Shown one piece after another: positions 15,201 to 22,562 of a stretch of DNA of 64,000 nt (positions are counted from its first letter, which is position 1; every line of letters begins with the position of its first letter). Source of the DNA: Actinoallomurus iriomotensis. GTDB lineage: Bacteria; Actinomycetota; Actinomycetes; Streptosporangiales; Streptosporangiaceae. Both the position numbers and the translations under genes were made by a program. The DNA lies in the NCBI RefSeq assembly GCF_030269445.1, contig NZ_BSTJ01000005.1, positions 372,001-436,000 of the forward strand. Reading direction: 5' to 3'. The notes beneath the pieces are model-generated. The model saw nothing but the letters and a program-made list of their open reading frames with translations. It was not told the origin of the DNA and ran no database searches.

Positions 15201-16025
15201 CTACGGCGTGCCGCGGGTGCGCGCGGCCCGGTACTCGGCCACCACCAGGTCGGTCAGCTCCCGCAGCGAGGTCTCCGCGGCGGCCTTGTCGAAGGTGATC
15301 TGGCCGTGCTGGAGCAGGTTGACGCGGTCGCAGACCTCCAGGACCTGCGCGTAGTTGTGCGCGATGATGATCACCGAGACCTCGCCGCGCTCCTTCAGCC
15401 CGCGGACCAGGTCCAGGATCAGCGCGCCCTCCTTGGCGCCCATGGCCGCGAGGGGCTCGTCGAGCAGCAGGATCTTCGCCTCGGAGTACACCGAGCGCGC
15501 CACCGCGATCGCCTGCCGCTGCCCGCCGGACAGTTTGGCGACCTCCACGTCGACCGAGGGGATGTTCACCCCCATGTCCTCCAGGTGCCGGCGGGCGAGC
15601 CGGCGCATGGCCCGGTTGTTCAGCAGCGGCCAGCGCACGCGCTCACGGCCGAGGAACATGTTGTGGTAGACGCTCAGCTCGTTGATCAGCGCCAGGTCCT
15701 GGTAGACGGTGTCGACGCCGAGGGAGCGCGCGTGCTCGACCGACTTGAGCGTCACCTCCTGCCCGTCGATGAGGATCCGCCCGGAGTCGGGCTGGTGGAA
15801 CCCGCACAGGATCTTCATCAGCGTCGACTTGCCCGCGCCGTTGTCGCCGATCAGCCCGAGCACCTCGCCGCGCTCCAGGCGCAGGTCGATGTCGGTGAGC
15901 GCGGTCACCGCGCCGAAGCTCTTGGCCAGGTGCTCGGCCCGCAGCACCTCGGTCGGGAGTCCTCCTTCGTCGGAGGAAGGACCGGGCACACTGTGCTTGT
16001 CGATTCCCTCGCTCCGCTCGCTCAT
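15201..16025 (-). CDS. Sugar ABC transporter ATP-binding protein, with leader cassette fused to its N-terminus
   Basis: A 274-residue single ABC ATPase of the ribose/xylose (CUT2) group. Walker A is GDNGAGKST, the Q-loop VYQDLAL, the signature LSGGQRQAIAVARS, Walker B ILLLDEPLAAM and the H-switch IIIAHN. CUT2 ATPases often carry two ABC domains; this has one. The start codon ATG 16025 overlaps the permease stop (ATGA). The first about 25 residues (MSERSEGIDKH...SSDEGG) derive from the leader cassette found intact at 5-76 and 63663-63734; a one-base insertion keeps the frame open into the ATPase instead of stopping. The real domain begins about LRAEHLAKSFG. Confidence 0.9.
   Translation of the reverse strand: MSERSEGIDKHSVPGPSSDEGGLPTEVLRAEHLAKSFGAVTALTDIDLRLERGEVLGLIGDNGAGKSTLMKILCGFHQPDSGRILIDGQEVTLKSVEHARSLGVDTVYQDLALINELSVYHNMFLGRERVRWPLLNNRAMRRLARRHLEDMGVNIPSVDVEVAKLSGGQRQAIAVARSVYSEAKILLLDEPLAAMGAKEGALILDLVRGLKERGEVSVIIIAHNYAQVLEVCDRVNLLQHGQITFDKAAAETSLRELTDLVVAEYRAARTRGTP
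15957..16025 (-). repeat. Leader cassette copy 2, frameshifted and fused to the ABC ATPase
   Basis: 69 bp instead of 68. It starts ATGAGCGAGCGGAGCGAGGG and keeps the hairpin CCTCC-GACGAA-GGAGG. One extra base before the hairpin changes the frame, so the leader no longer ends at the following gene's start, and that start codon is itself absent (CCGACC in place of ATG/GTG-A). The leader and the ATPase are therefore read as one protein. Confidence 0.75.
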
Positions 16026-17053
16026 GACCGGCCCGCCCTTCGCAGCCTCGTCAGATGGACGTTGAGGATCATCGAGACGAGGATCGCCACACCCAGGATG
16101 ATGTTGAACGGGTTCGCGCTGATGCCGATGAGGTTGAAGCCGTTCTGCAGTTCGGCCAGCACGAGCGCGCCGAGCAGCGCGCCGATCACCGTGCCGGAGC
16201 CACCGGCCAGGGCGGTGCCGCCGATGACCGCGGCCGACACGGCGGTGAACATCGCGCCGGTGCCGCCGGAGCTGGGGTCGATCGTGGACGTGCGGAACGC
16301 CTCCAGGATCCCGGCGAACGCCGCCAGCGCGCCCGTCACCATGAAGTTGCCGATCTTGATCCGGGCCACCTTGATGCCCGCCTCGCTCGCGCCCAGCAGG
16401 TTGCCGCCGACCGCGACCGTGTGCAGCCCCCACCGGGTGCGGATCAGCACGAGGTGGAAGAACGCCACGATCAGCACGCACCAGATCAGCTCGGACCAGT
16501 CCGCGTGCCCGAACCAGCCCGCCAGTCCCTGCGCCGCCGGCGGGATCTCCGCCGGATAGGCGTGGGACGTGGTGAGGGTGATGCCCTGCACCAGGAACAT
16601 CGTGCCCAATGTCGTCACGAACGAGGGCACTCGCAACAGCACCGTCACCGCCCCGTTGACCAGGCCGATCACGGCGCCCGCCAGCAACGCCACCACGATC
16701 GCGATGATCGGGTACATGCCGTAGTAGTCGACCAGGTAGTGCATCAGGAACGGCGCCAGCGTGAACACCATCCCGGCCGACAGGTCGATCTCGCCGCTGA
16801 CCAGCAACAACACCTCACCGACCGCGACGATCGCGTACGGGGCGGTGCCCTGGGAGATGTTCACCAGGTTGTCGTGGCTCAGGAACTCCGAACGGGCCGA
16901 CTGGAAGTAGATCAGCAGCGCGACCGCCACGACGAGGATCGTCGCCTCGCGCCGCCGCAGGAACGCGTCGGCGGCACGGCCCAGCGGCCGCGGCGTGCGC
17001 GGTGCCGGCGTCTTCGCCTCGGGCGCCTCCGTCTCACTCACGGGGCCGCCCAT
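16022..17053 (-). CDS. Sugar ABC transporter permease (CUT2/RbsC family)
   Basis: A 343-residue membrane protein with about nine hydrophobic segments. Family hallmarks are GEIDLSAGMVFTL, the VPSFVTTLGTMFLVQGITL stretch and the AVGGNLLGASEAGIKV loop that contacts the ATPase. ATG 17053 overlaps the stop of the binding protein (ATGA), and its own stop overlaps the ATPase start. A longer open frame running back to 17224 lies inside the binding-protein gene and is not the real start. It is the only permease in the operon, consistent with a homodimeric channel. Confidence 0.93.
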   Translation of the reverse strand: MGGPVSETEAPEAKTPAPRTPRPLGRAADAFLRRREATILVVAVALLIYFQSARSEFLSHDNLVNISQGTAPYAIVAVGEVLLLVSGEIDLSAGMVFTLAPFLMHYLVDYYGMYPIIAIVVALLAGAVIGLVNGAVTVLLRVPSFVTTLGTMFLVQGITLTTSHAYPAEIPPAAQGLAGWFGHADWSELIWCVLIVAFFHLVLIRTRWGLHTVAVGGNLLGASEAGIKVARIKIGNFMVTGALAAFAGILEAFRTSTIDPSSGGTGAMFTAVSAAVIGGTALAGGSGTVIGALLGALVLAELQNGFNLIGISANPFNIILGVAILVSMILNVHLTRLRRAGRS

Positions 17054-18192
17054 CACTTGTGCGCGATGGGGCCGGAGTGGTTCAACAGCTGCTGCTGGGT
17101 ACTGGAGCCCTCGAACCGGGTCTTGGTCGCCAGGTACGGCTGGACGTTGTCCTTGGTGACGAACAGCAGCCCGGTGTTGGTCTCCGACGGCGCGGCCAGC
17201 CCACCCGACAGCTTGTACAGCCACAGGTACAGCACCGGAAGGAACCCCTGCAGGTACGGCTGCTGGTCGATGGTGAAGTCCAGGTTCCCCGCGCTGACCG
17301 CCTGCAGCGTCGCGGGGTTGAGGTCGAAGCCGCCCGCGGCCACGCCCTTGCTCTTGAGCCCGTACTTGGCCACGACCTTGCCGACGCCCTCGGTGGAGCC
17401 GGCGTCGACGGCGAACATGCCCTTGAGGTTCTTGTGCCCCTGGGCGTACGCGTCGATGGTGGACAGCTCCTTGGGCAGTTCGGCGCCGCTGGCCACCGAC
17501 GTGAAGTTGATCGGCTTGCCGGAGGCCTTGATGGCGTCCTTCGCGCCGTCGATGCGCGGCTGGATGTTCAGGGACCCCGGCGTCGCGATGAACCCGACCG
17601 CGTCACCCCCCTGCATGAGCGAGGCGATGCGCTGACCGAGCTGGTAGCCGGAGGTGTACAGGTCCTGGCCGATGTAGGCGAGCCGGTTCGAGCCGGGGTC
17701 GCCCTTGGCGCCGTCGGCGTTGTAGGAGACCACCGGGATGCCCGCGTTCAGCGCCTTGTCGATCGGCGCGCGGAACGCCGTCTTGTCCACGACCGCCACC
17801 GCGATGCCGTCGGCCTTCGCGGAGATCGCCGAGTTCAGCGCGTTGACCATCTGCGGCACGACCGAGTCCTGCGAGCCGGTCCACTGGAACTCACAGTTCA
17901 GCAGCGCGCAGGCGTCCTGGGCCCCGTACTGGGTCGGGGTGAAGAACGGGTTGGTCGTCACGTGGTTGACGAAGACGAACTTCCACTTCGGCGTCGAAGG
18001 GAAGGGCCCCACGCCGCCCTTGGCGGTCGAGCCGGCGTCCTTCTTGTTGCTGGAGGAGCACGCGGCGAGCAGCGCCGACGCGGCCGCGGCGGCACTGACC
18101 ATGCCCGCTCCGCTGAGAAGCCGCCGTCGCGTCGCGCCCTCCAGGCCGAGGGTGTCGACGGCCTCTTCGACCTTGGGGTGGACCTGGGTCAT
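17053..18192 (-). CDS. Sugar-binding lipoprotein of the CUT2 ABC transporter
   Basis: A 379-residue periplasmic-binding-protein-like lipoprotein. The N-terminus has RRR at residues 22-24, a hydrophobic run and the lipobox LLAAC with the lipidated C45, resembling a twin-arginine lipoprotein signal. The mature part is a type I sugar-binding fold (KFVFVNHVTTNPFF..., KADGIAVAVVD, IPVVSYNADG). ATG 18192 has GGAGG six bases before it; GTG 18195 is too close. First gene of the operon with permease, ATPase and semialdehyde dehydrogenase, behind a strong promoter and a putative IclR operator. Ligand unknown, probably a pentose or sugar acid. Confidence 0.92.
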   Translation of the reverse strand: MTQVHPKVEEAVDTLGLEGATRRRLLSGAGMVSAAAAASALLAACSSSNKKDAGSTAKGGVGPFPSTPKWKFVFVNHVTTNPFFTPTQYGAQDACALLNCEFQWTGSQDSVVPQMVNALNSAISAKADGIAVAVVDKTAFRAPIDKALNAGIPVVSYNADGAKGDPGSNRLAYIGQDLYTSGYQLGQRIASLMQGGDAVGFIATPGSLNIQPRIDGAKDAIKASGKPINFTSVASGAELPKELSTIDAYAQGHKNLKGMFAVDAGSTEGVGKVVAKYGLKSKGVAAGGFDLNPATLQAVSAGNLDFTIDQQPYLQGFLPVLYLWLYKLSGGLAAPSETNTGLLFVTKDNVQPYLATKTRFEGSSTQQQLLNHSGPIAHK

Positions 18193-18292
18193 CACGAACC
18201 TCCGGGATCAGTGGCGGTGGGCCGAGCACGCGCGGCGCCGACCTCAGGGACGCGCATCCCCCGCCCGCCCCCGATCCGGGCGGTTGTTCGGT

Positions 18293-18311
18293 ATTTCGAA
18301 CGTCGTTCGAA
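18293..18311. promoter_or_regulatory. Putative IclR operator at the sugar ABC operon
   Basis: ATTTCGAACGTCGTTCGA at 18293-18310 contains a perfect palindrome: TTCGAAC-GTC-GTTCGAA at 18295-18311. It aligns without gaps to 19493-19510 (iclR promoter) and 19342-19359 (U32-like promoter). It lies about 7 to 24 bases downstream of the predicted start of transcription, suiting repression. Confidence 0.65.
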
Positions 18312-18323
18312 CACCTTGCCGCG

Positions 18324-18352
18324 ACCGTAGAATCCGGTGCCAGGCCTGTCAA
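18324..18352 (-). promoter_or_regulatory. Promoter of the sugar ABC operon
   Basis: On the minus strand, TTGACA (18352-18347), 17-base spacer, TACGGT (18329-18324). It gives transcription from about 18317 and overlaps the last codons of the U32-like gene upstream. Confidence 0.7.
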
Positions 18353-19323
18353 GGACCGGCCGGCAGCAGCCGTGAGGACCCGCTCTCCACCGCGTCGGGC
18401 CGGTAGCGGCGGAGCATCGCCAGCCCGATCGCCGCGCGGCGGACCCGCTCCCGCGCGGTCGCCACGGCCACCGGCTCCAGGTGGCGGCCGGAGGGGTAGA
18501 TTCCCGGGGCGTTGCGGACGGTGAACTTCAGGTGGACCGGCGCTGCCACCCGTACGATCTCGGGCACCTCGTAGTAGCGGACCGTCCCGCCGAAGTCGTC
18601 GGCGCCCTCGACGTACAGGTCCAGCGGCACGTCGACGGCCGCGCGGATCGCGGCGACCTGCGCGAGGCTCAGGTCGACCGGCAGGTTGACGGTGGTGACG
18701 CCGAGATCCTCCAGCAGCCGCGCGGTCGCGGGGTTGGCGGCCGGCAGCGACACCGACGACTTCAGGATCAGGTCGGGGGGCAGATCGCCGGTGCTCTTCA
18801 TCCGGCCCAGCACCCACAGCTGGCCCACGTCACCGACCAGGACGCTGCGCAGCCCGAGCCCGACCGCGCGCACGACGTCCTCGATGCCGTACACGAGCTG
18901 GTCGGCGCCGCGCAGCGAGCCGGAGCCGACCGCACCCGACGAGGCCGTCACCTGCACGCCGACGTCCCAGGAGGCCCGCGGGCCGACGAACAGGCAGATC
19001 TCGATATCGTGCTCGACGCCGAGGGCGAGCATCTCCCGGATCTCCGCGTCGGTCTGCAGCATGATGCCGCTGCCCTGGCTGATCCGGTGCACCCGCACAC
19101 CGTGCTCGCGGGCGGCCTCGACCACGGCGCGAAGAGCCGACGGCCCCTCCACCGAGGGGATCTCCACCCGGTACTGCCCGCCGTCGGGAAAGCGCCGGGC
19201 CGACTCCGGCGGCACACCGAGGTCACGCTCCGGCAGCCCCAGCGAGGACAGGTAGCGCCGGGTGGCACCCATCGGATCGACCGGACGGGCTGCGTTTCCA
19301 GTTCCCTCGCTTCGCTCGGTCAC
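18349..19323 (-). CDS. U32 peptidase-like TIM-barrel protein, leader cassette remnant at N-terminus
   Basis: A 324-residue protein resembling the U32 peptidase/UbiU-type barrel in its central and C-terminal parts (LEDLGVTTVNLPVDLSLAQV, PLDLYVEG, HLKFTVRNAPGIYPSGRHLE). The cysteines of classical U32 collagenase-like or Fe-S members are not evident, so function is open. The first 14 residues (MTERSEGTGNAARP) match the first half of the leader cassette. The GTG start at 19323 has AGGGAGG upstream. It lies between a TTGACG/TACCGT promoter and the sugar transporter, so a role in the same sugar-acid pathway is likely, but no reaction can be assigned. Confidence 0.6.
   Translation of the reverse strand: MTERSEGTGNAARPVDPMGATRRYLSSLGLPERDLGVPPESARRFPDGGQYRVEIPSVEGPSALRAVVEAAREHGVRVHRISQGSGIMLQTDAEIREMLALGVEHDIEICLFVGPRASWDVGVQVTASSGAVGSGSLRGADQLVYGIEDVVRAVGLGLRSVLVGDVGQLWVLGRMKSTGDLPPDLILKSSVSLPAANPATARLLEDLGVTTVNLPVDLSLAQVAAIRAAVDVPLDLYVEGADDFGGTVRYYEVPEIVRVAAPVHLKFTVRNAPGIYPSGRHLEPVAVATARERVRRAAIGLAMLRRYRPDAVESGSSRLLPAGP
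19282..19323 (-). repeat. Half copy of the leader cassette (copy 3)
   Basis: The first about 42 bases (GTGACCGAGCGAAGCGAGGG onward) align with the intact copies and encode MTERSEGTGNAARP. The hairpin/ribosome-binding half is absent, and the frame runs straight into the U32-like protein. Confidence 0.65.
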
Positions 19324-19341
19324 GGCGCCTCCCTGTTCGAC

Positions 19342-19359
19342 ATTTCGGACGCGATACGG
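19342..19359. promoter_or_regulatory. Putative IclR operator upstream of the U32-like gene
   Basis: ATTTCGGACGCGATACGG, sharing ATTTCGnAC and TnCG positions with the sites at 18293 and 19493. It lies about 12 to 29 bases downstream of the start predicted from the promoter at 19378-19406. Confidence 0.5.
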
Positions 19360-19377
19360 ACTGCTGCCGGCATCTGG

Positions 19378-19406
19378 ACGGTAAGTGCGTGTTCTGCCAG
19401 CGTCAA
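19378..19406 (-). promoter_or_regulatory. Promoter of the U32-like gene
   Basis: Minus-strand TTGACG (19406-19401), 17-base spacer, TACCGT (19383-19378). Transcription would start near 19371. Confidence 0.6.
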
Positions 19407-19453
19407 CGGCCGTTTCGCCGGGAACGCGACATGCACCGGGCGGCCGCGTGCCG

Positions 19454-19483
19454 TTGACACGGCCGCCCGGCCATGCCTAGCCT
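19454..19483 (+). promoter_or_regulatory. Promoter of iclR
   Basis: TTGACA (19454-19459), 18-base spacer, TAGCCT (19478-19483). The start near 19490 places the operator at 19493-19510 directly at the beginning of the transcript. Confidence 0.6.
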
Positions 19484-19492
19484 GCGCCCGAG

Positions 19493-19510
19493 ATTTCGCA
19501 CAGCGTTCGG
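19493..19510. promoter_or_regulatory. Putative IclR autoregulatory operator
   Basis: ATTTCGCACAGCGTTCGG, 13 of 18 positions identical to the palindromic site at 18293. It is 17 bp before the iclR ATG. Confidence 0.6.
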
Positions 19511-19526
19511 CGGGCGGTGATCGGCG

Positions 19527-20300
19527 ATGGGACGTACGGTGCCGGCGGTCACCCGCGCGCTCGACGTCCTCGAGCTGTTCCTCGACCGCCCCAGCCTGTC
19601 CGCCCCGGAGATCACCGAGCGTCTCGGGCTGCCCCGGACGACCGTCCACGAGCTGGTGACCACCCTCACCGACCGCGCCTACCTCATCCCGACCCCCGGC
19701 CAGCCGACCCGCTACCGGCTCGGCATGCGCCTGTTCCAGCTCGGCAGCGTCTTCGCCGAGCAGCTCGACCTCGCCCACGAGGCGCGGGAGGTCGCCCGGC
19801 GGGTCGCGGCCCACTGCGACGAGACGGTGCACGTCGCCGTCCTCGACGGCGCGGACGTCGTCTACATCGCCAAGGTCGACAGCACCCACCCGGTACGGAT
19901 GGTCTCCGCGGTCGGGCGGCGCCTGCCCGCGCACTGCACCGGCGTGGGCAAGATGCTGCTGTCCGGCCTGTCGCCCGACGCCCTGGACGCACGCGTGCCG
20001 CGCGACCGCGACCTGCCCGGCATGACACCGCGCAGCATCACCTCCCCCACACGGCTGCGCGCCCGCCTGGAACGGATCCGCGAGGCCGGGCTGTCCTACG
20101 ACGAGTGCGAGTCCAACGAGGCGGTCTACTGCATCGCCGCCCCCATCTACGACAACACCGGCGACATGGTCGCCGCGATGAGCATCTCGACGCCGAGCCT
20201 GCGCTGGAACGACGAACTCCGCGACCAGTGGAGCGAGCTGATCCGCCGCGGCGCCGCGGAGCTGTCCCAGCGGCTCGGGCACCGGCCGCCCTCTCCCTGA
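19527..20300 (+). CDS. IclR family transcriptional regulator
   Basis: A 257-residue regulator. N-terminal winged helix (residues ~5-65: VTRALDVLELFLDRPSLSAPEITERLGLPRTTVHELVTTL) and a C-terminal GAF-like effector domain with VVYIAKVDSTHPVRM, LPAHCTGVGKMLL and SYDECESNEAVYCIAAPI, all typical of IclR proteins controlling sugar-acid or aromatic catabolism. It heads a plus-strand operon with the enolase-superfamily dehydratase and zinc dehydrogenase. It is divergent from the U32-like gene. Three similar sites at 18293, 19342 and 19493 are its likely operators. The effector may be a sugar acid. Confidence 0.9.
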   Translation: MGRTVPAVTRALDVLELFLDRPSLSAPEITERLGLPRTTVHELVTTLTDRAYLIPTPGQPTRYRLGMRLFQLGSVFAEQLDLAHEAREVARRVAAHCDETVHVAVLDGADVVYIAKVDSTHPVRMVSAVGRRLPAHCTGVGKMLLSGLSPDALDARVPRDRDLPGMTPRSITSPTRLRARLERIREAGLSYDECESNEAVYCIAAPIYDNTGDMVAAMSISTPSLRWNDELRDQWSELIRRGAAELSQRLGHRPPSP

Positions 20301-20343
20301 CCCCGCGCCCCGATTCCGCCCCCGACCAGTGAGGAGGCCCCGC

Positions 20344-21522
20344 GTGCGCATCACCCGCCTGTCCACCCACGTCGTCGGCACACCCTGGCGCAACCTCACC
20401 CACGTCCTCGTCCACACCGACGAGGGCCTGACCGGAGTCGGGGAGGCCCGCATGCTCGGGCACACCGACGCGCTGCTGGGCTACCTGGCCGAGGCCGAAC
20501 GCAACCACGTCGTGGGCTCGGACCCCTTCGACACCGAGGACCTGGTCCGGCGGATGAAGTACGGCGACTACGGCCGGGCCGGCGAGATCGTCATGTCCGG
20601 GATCGCCTGCGTCGAGATGGCCTGCTGGGACATCGTCGGCAAGGCCCTCGGCCAGCCCGTCTGGCGGCTGCTCGGCGGGAAGGTCCGAGAGCGGATCAAG
20701 GCCTACGCCAACGGCTGGTACACCGTCGAGCGCACCCCCGAGGCCTTCCACGCCGCCGCCACGAAGGTGGTCGAACGCGGCTACCGCGCGCTGAAGCTGG
20801 ACCCCTTCGGCGACGGGCACTACGAGCTGGACCGCGCCGAGACGCTGCGCTCGGTCTCACTCGTCGAGGCGGTGCGCGACGCGATCGGCCCGGAGGCGGA
20901 CCTGCTCGTGGAGATGCACGGGCGTTTCAACCCCGCGACCGCCATCCGGCTCGCCGGCCTGCTGCGCCCCTACGACCCCGGTTGGATCGAGGAACCCTGC
21001 CCGCCGGAGAACCCGCGGGCCCTGGCGAAGGTCGCCGCCCACACCGACCTGCCGATCGCCACCGGCGAGCGCATCCACGACCGCTTCGAGTTCCGCGAAC
21101 TGTTCGAACTCCAGGCCGTCGACGTCATCCAGCCCGACATCTCCCACATCGGCGGCATCGCCGAGACCCGCAAGCTCGCCGCGACCGCCGAGACGCACTA
21201 CGTCATGGTCGCCCCGCACAACGTCGGCGGCCCGGTGCTCACCGCCGCCAGCCTCCACCTGGCCGCCTGCACCACCAACTTCAAGATCCAGGAGCACTTC
21301 AACGACTTCGCCGACGCCGCGATCAAACAGGTCGCGCCGGGCCTGCCCGAGGTCGTCGACGGATACTTCACCCTGCCGCGGGAACCGGGCCTGGGGGTGA
21401 CGCTCGACGTGGAGGCGTGCGCGCGGTTCCCACGGCAGCGCGCGAAGTTCGACCTGTTCGCCGAGAACTGGCACCTGCGCGACCCCGAACGCACGGCATC
21501 GCGCGACGCGGCGGGCGCATGA
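20344..21522 (+). CDS. Mandelate racemase/muconate lactonizing (enolase superfamily) dehydratase
   Basis: A 392-residue enolase-superfamily enzyme, probably an acid-sugar dehydratase. The N-terminal capping domain starts VRITRLSTHVVGTPWRN. The barrel carries KLDPFG, LVEMHGRF, WIEEPCPPEN, ATGERIHDRFEFRE and the histidine-bearing APHNVGGPV. The expected metal ligands are the glutamates of WIEEP and TGER plus the first acidic ligand, which here is Glu (VEMHGR) where galactonate-type dehydratases have Asp (DFHGR). GTG 20344 follows GAGGAGG; an in-frame GTG at 20329 lies in front of that site. Second gene of the iclR operon. D-galactonate, arabinonate or another acid are all possible substrates. 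Confidence 0.83.
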   Translation: MRITRLSTHVVGTPWRNLTHVLVHTDEGLTGVGEARMLGHTDALLGYLAEAERNHVVGSDPFDTEDLVRRMKYGDYGRAGEIVMSGIACVEMACWDIVGKALGQPVWRLLGGKVRERIKAYANGWYTVERTPEAFHAAATKVVERGYRALKLDPFGDGHYELDRAETLRSVSLVEAVRDAIGPEADLLVEMHGRFNPATAIRLAGLLRPYDPGWIEEPCPPENPRALAKVAAHTDLPIATGERIHDRFEFRELFELQAVDVIQPDISHIGGIAETRKLAATAETHYVMVAPHNVGGPVLTAASLHLAACTTNFKIQEHFNDFADAAIKQVAPGLPEVVDGYFTLPREPGLGVTLDVEACARFPRQRAKFDLFAENWHLRDPERTASRDAAGA

Positions 21523-21556
21523 GCGGGCGACGCGAAGGCGCCTCTCCGGAGAAGCG

Positions 21557-22561
21557 GTGTCCATGAGCCGCGCGCTGGTGGTCCACGAGCCGGGAACGTA
21601 CGAGCTGGTCACCGGGGATCCACCCGAGCCGGGTCCGGGCGAGGTCGCCGTACGGGTGGCCGCGGCGGGCATCTGCGGCAGCGACCGCGAGCTGGTCGAG
21701 GGCACCCGGCCCGCGGCGTTCGTTCGCTACCCGATCGTCCCGGGCCACGAGTGGTCCGGCGTCGTGGCCGCCACCGGCCCCGGTGTGGAGCCGCGGCTGA
21801 CCGGACGGCCGGTGGTGGGCGAGGGCTTCCGCAACTGCCAGGTCTGCGACCGCTGCCGCGAGGGCGCGGCGAACCTGTGTTCGGCCGGGTACGACGAGAC
21901 CGGCTTCACCCGTCCCGGCGCGTTCGCGGACACGCTGGTGCTGCCGGCGCGGCTGCTGCACGTCCTGCCGGACGGCGCCGACCTGCGCGCCGCCGCGCTC
22001 CTCGAACCCGCCGCCGTCGCCGCGGCCGCCGTCCTGTCCGCCCGGGTCGAGCCCGGCGAACGGATCGCCGTGGTCGGCGCCGGCACGCTGGGCGCCCTGT
22101 GCCTGCGGATGCTGTCGCTGTCCTCCCCCGCCGGGCTGGCCGCCACCGACCCGCGCGCCGGACGCGCCGACACCGCCCTGGCCTGCGGCGCGACCCGCTT
22201 CGAGAGCGGGCCGCTCCCGGCCGGCGGCTACGACGTGGTGGTGGAGACGGCCGGCGCGCCCGGCACCGCCGCGACGGCGATCGCCCTGGCGCGCCGGGGC
22301 GGCCGGGTCGTGCTCACCGGCATCCCGGGGCAGGCCTCCACCGTCGACCCGGTCGCGATCGTCGGCGGGCGGCTCACCGTCACCGGTGTCTTCGGCGCAC
22401 CCCCGGCGGCCTGGACGCACGCGGTGCGCCTGTTCGCCGCCGGCCTGCTCGACCCCGGCCCGCTGGTCACCCACGAACTGGACCTCGCCGAGTTCGGCCG
22501 TGCGATGGACCTGCTGCGCGGCGCGGACGGCGACGTCGGCAAGGTCCTGTTGCGCCCCTGA
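21557..22561 (+). CDS. Zinc-dependent alcohol/sugar dehydrogenase (MDR family)
   Basis: A 334-residue medium-chain dehydrogenase. Catalytic zinc ligands are in GICGSDRE (Cys) and the PGHEWSG motif (His-Glu). A structural-zinc-like cysteine run NCQVCDRCREGAANLC follows, and the NAD(P) fold is at VVGAGTLGAL. It resembles L-threonine, sorbitol and L-galactonate dehydrogenases. GTG 21557 has GGAG at a five-base spacing; ATG 21563 is an alternative. It is the last gene of the iclR-dehydratase operon and probably oxidises the sugar acid or polyol. Its stop is one base from the stop of the convergent DJ-1 gene. Confidence 0.87.
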   Translation: MSMSRALVVHEPGTYELVTGDPPEPGPGEVAVRVAAAGICGSDRELVEGTRPAAFVRYPIVPGHEWSGVVAATGPGVEPRLTGRPVVGEGFRNCQVCDRCREGAANLCSAGYDETGFTRPGAFADTLVLPARLLHVLPDGADLRAAALLEPAAVAAAAVLSARVEPGERIAVVGAGTLGALCLRMLSLSSPAGLAATDPRAGRADTALACGATRFESGPLPAGGYDVVVETAGAPGTAATAIALARRGGRVVLTGIPGQASTVDPVAIVGGRLTVTGVFGAPPAAWTHAVRLFAAGLLDPGPLVTHELDLAEFGRAMDLLRGADGDVGKVLLRP

Positions 22562-22562
22562 G

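Noticed and set aside
12633-16559. A 1308-codon open frame on the plus strand across the kinase, dehydrogenase and ABC genes
   Set aside because: It is antisense to well-recognised genes and its product is Arg/Gly/His-rich with no domain; it is a GC-bias shadow.
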